Shown here: piece after piece, positions 63,611-64,000 of the stretch
Position numbering within the stretch: position 1 is the first letter of the stretch
Layout: each line of letters opens with the position of its first letter
Program-made: the position numbers and the translations under genes
Notes under the pieces: generated by a model
Seen by the model: the letters and a program-made list of their open reading frames with translations, nothing else
Told to the model about the DNA's origin: nothing
Database searches by the model: none
Source of the DNA: CAYNJG01 sp964397295
Lineage (GTDB): Bacteria > Planctomycetota > Planctomycetia > Pirellulales > Pirellulaceae
NCBI GenBank assembly: GCA_964397295.1
Contig: CAYNJG010000004.1
Coordinates: 14,230-78,229 of the forward strand
Reading direction: 5' to 3'
DNA length: 64,000 nt

Positions 63611-64000
63611 ATGGAAGCGACAACTTTGTCCTCAAAACCATCCAAGACCGACGCGAATAAACCGGTTGAAGAATCTGGTCACGGTCATCATAAACTTGGC
63701 GAGTTCGCCTCGACCGCGATCTGCGGCAACGATATTACTTCGTCGTGTCTATACGTCTCGGCGATTGCAATCTATGCAGCTGGTAAATACGCGCCAGTTG
63801 GTCTACTGATCGTTGCAGCGATGCTTTATCTGTTCCGAAAGATTTATTCGGAAGTCGTGGGTGCGTTGCCGCTCAACGGCGGTGCCTACAACGCGCTGCT
63901 CAATACAACAAGTAAGTCACGTGCGTCGGTCGCTGCGTGTCTTACGATTCTCTCGTACATGGCGACGGCCGTGATTTCTGCGGGAGAAGCCATGAACTAC
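63611..64000 (+). CDS. APC-superfamily amino-acid permease, N-terminal part
   Basis: The frame from ATG 63611 stays open to the window end (130 residues). After a polar start with GHGHHKLGEFAST the sequence AICGNDITSSCLYVSAIAIY opens the first membrane segment, as in APC-type amino-acid transporters. A second hydrophobic segment (APVGLLIVAAMLYLF) and KIYSEVVGALPLNGGAYN, the E-x-x-x-x-x-P-x-x-G-G-x-Y motif of the family, follow. The substrate is unknown and the rest of the gene lies outside the window. Confidence 0.85.
   Translation, partial: MEATTLSSKPSKTDANKPVEESGHGHHKLGEFASTAICGNDITSSCLYVSAIAIYAAGKYAPVGLLIVAAMLYLFRKIYSEVVGALPLNGGAYNALLNTTSKSRASVAACLTILSYMATAVISAGEAMNY

Overview
The window reads as a chromosome segment of a planctomycete, most likely of the Pirellulales. 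The signs are a DUF1559 protein with a prepilin-like N-terminus beside a small lipoprotein, an M56 peptidase/BlaI pair with a PQQ-type propeller fused on, LEPR-XLL-type and PEP-CTERM-type surface proteins with dockerin-like EF-hand repeats, a Cys-type sulfatase, an LRR protein with one N-terminal membrane segment, and many single-gene units in alternating orientation. Base composition is near 50% GC by eye. The assembly has one 100-N gap (59102-59201).

Layout. 1-2.5 kb: minus-strand operon of a GDSL/SGNH hydrolase and two Gfo/Idh/MocA oxidoreductases, the last cut by the window edge. 2.5-6.1 kb: a 1192-residue protein with a collagen-like Gly-rich region. 6.2-6.75 kb: a GxxExxY gene broken by one stop codon and bracketed by a perfect 28-bp direct repeat. 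7-8.5 kb: lipoprotein and DUF1559 pair. 8.58-11.7 kb: BlaI regulator with a pair of matching operator dyads, and its M56-propeller partner. 11.7-17.3 kb: dihydroorotate-dehydrogenase-like protein, a secreted HELAH metallopeptidase, and a segmental duplication (peptidase tail plus a small membrane protein) now split by a cytochrome P450. 17.5-24.6 kb: membrane protein, parvulin isomerase, citrate synthase, a nucleotidyltransferase/small-protein pair and a secreted protein. 24.6-34.7 kb: housekeeping and exported genes (FmdB zinc ribbon, GH5 endoglucanase, YcxB-like, RlmKL, VOC, ATP-grasp, DUF493, TlpA, ASCH, HEAT/Gly-rich protein).

35.2-45.7 kb is a defence island beside tRNA-Ala(GGC). A truncated integrase follows the tRNA, then a minus-strand type I restriction-modification locus in the order hsdM, hsdS, cargo, hsdR. 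The cargo holds a zinc-ribbon protein, a DUF3800 gene with a partner, a DUF4062-type remnant and a frameshifted GIY-YIG/DUF4357 gene. The most striking feature is that the 3' end of hsdS recurs twice downstream (42.36-42.44 and 41.74-41.80 kb), each copy just before a cargo gene. This suggests cargo was gathered by repeated exchange at hsdS ends. A hairpin repeat of the family seen at 6.2 kb sits between the first two copies.

46.1-47.9 kb: small minus-strand genes separated by attC-like palindromes, resembling integron cassettes without an integrase. 48.1-57.6 kb: PQQ-type sugar dehydrogenase, NTF2-like protein, a coiled-coil protein with a possible PD-(D/E)XK nuclease end, a TIM-barrel isomerase, an LRR protein and a sulfatase. 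57.8-63.2 kb: a giant surface protein of 129-residue repeats arranged as 774-bp tandem units, in which the assembly gap lies. The window closes in an APC-type permease.
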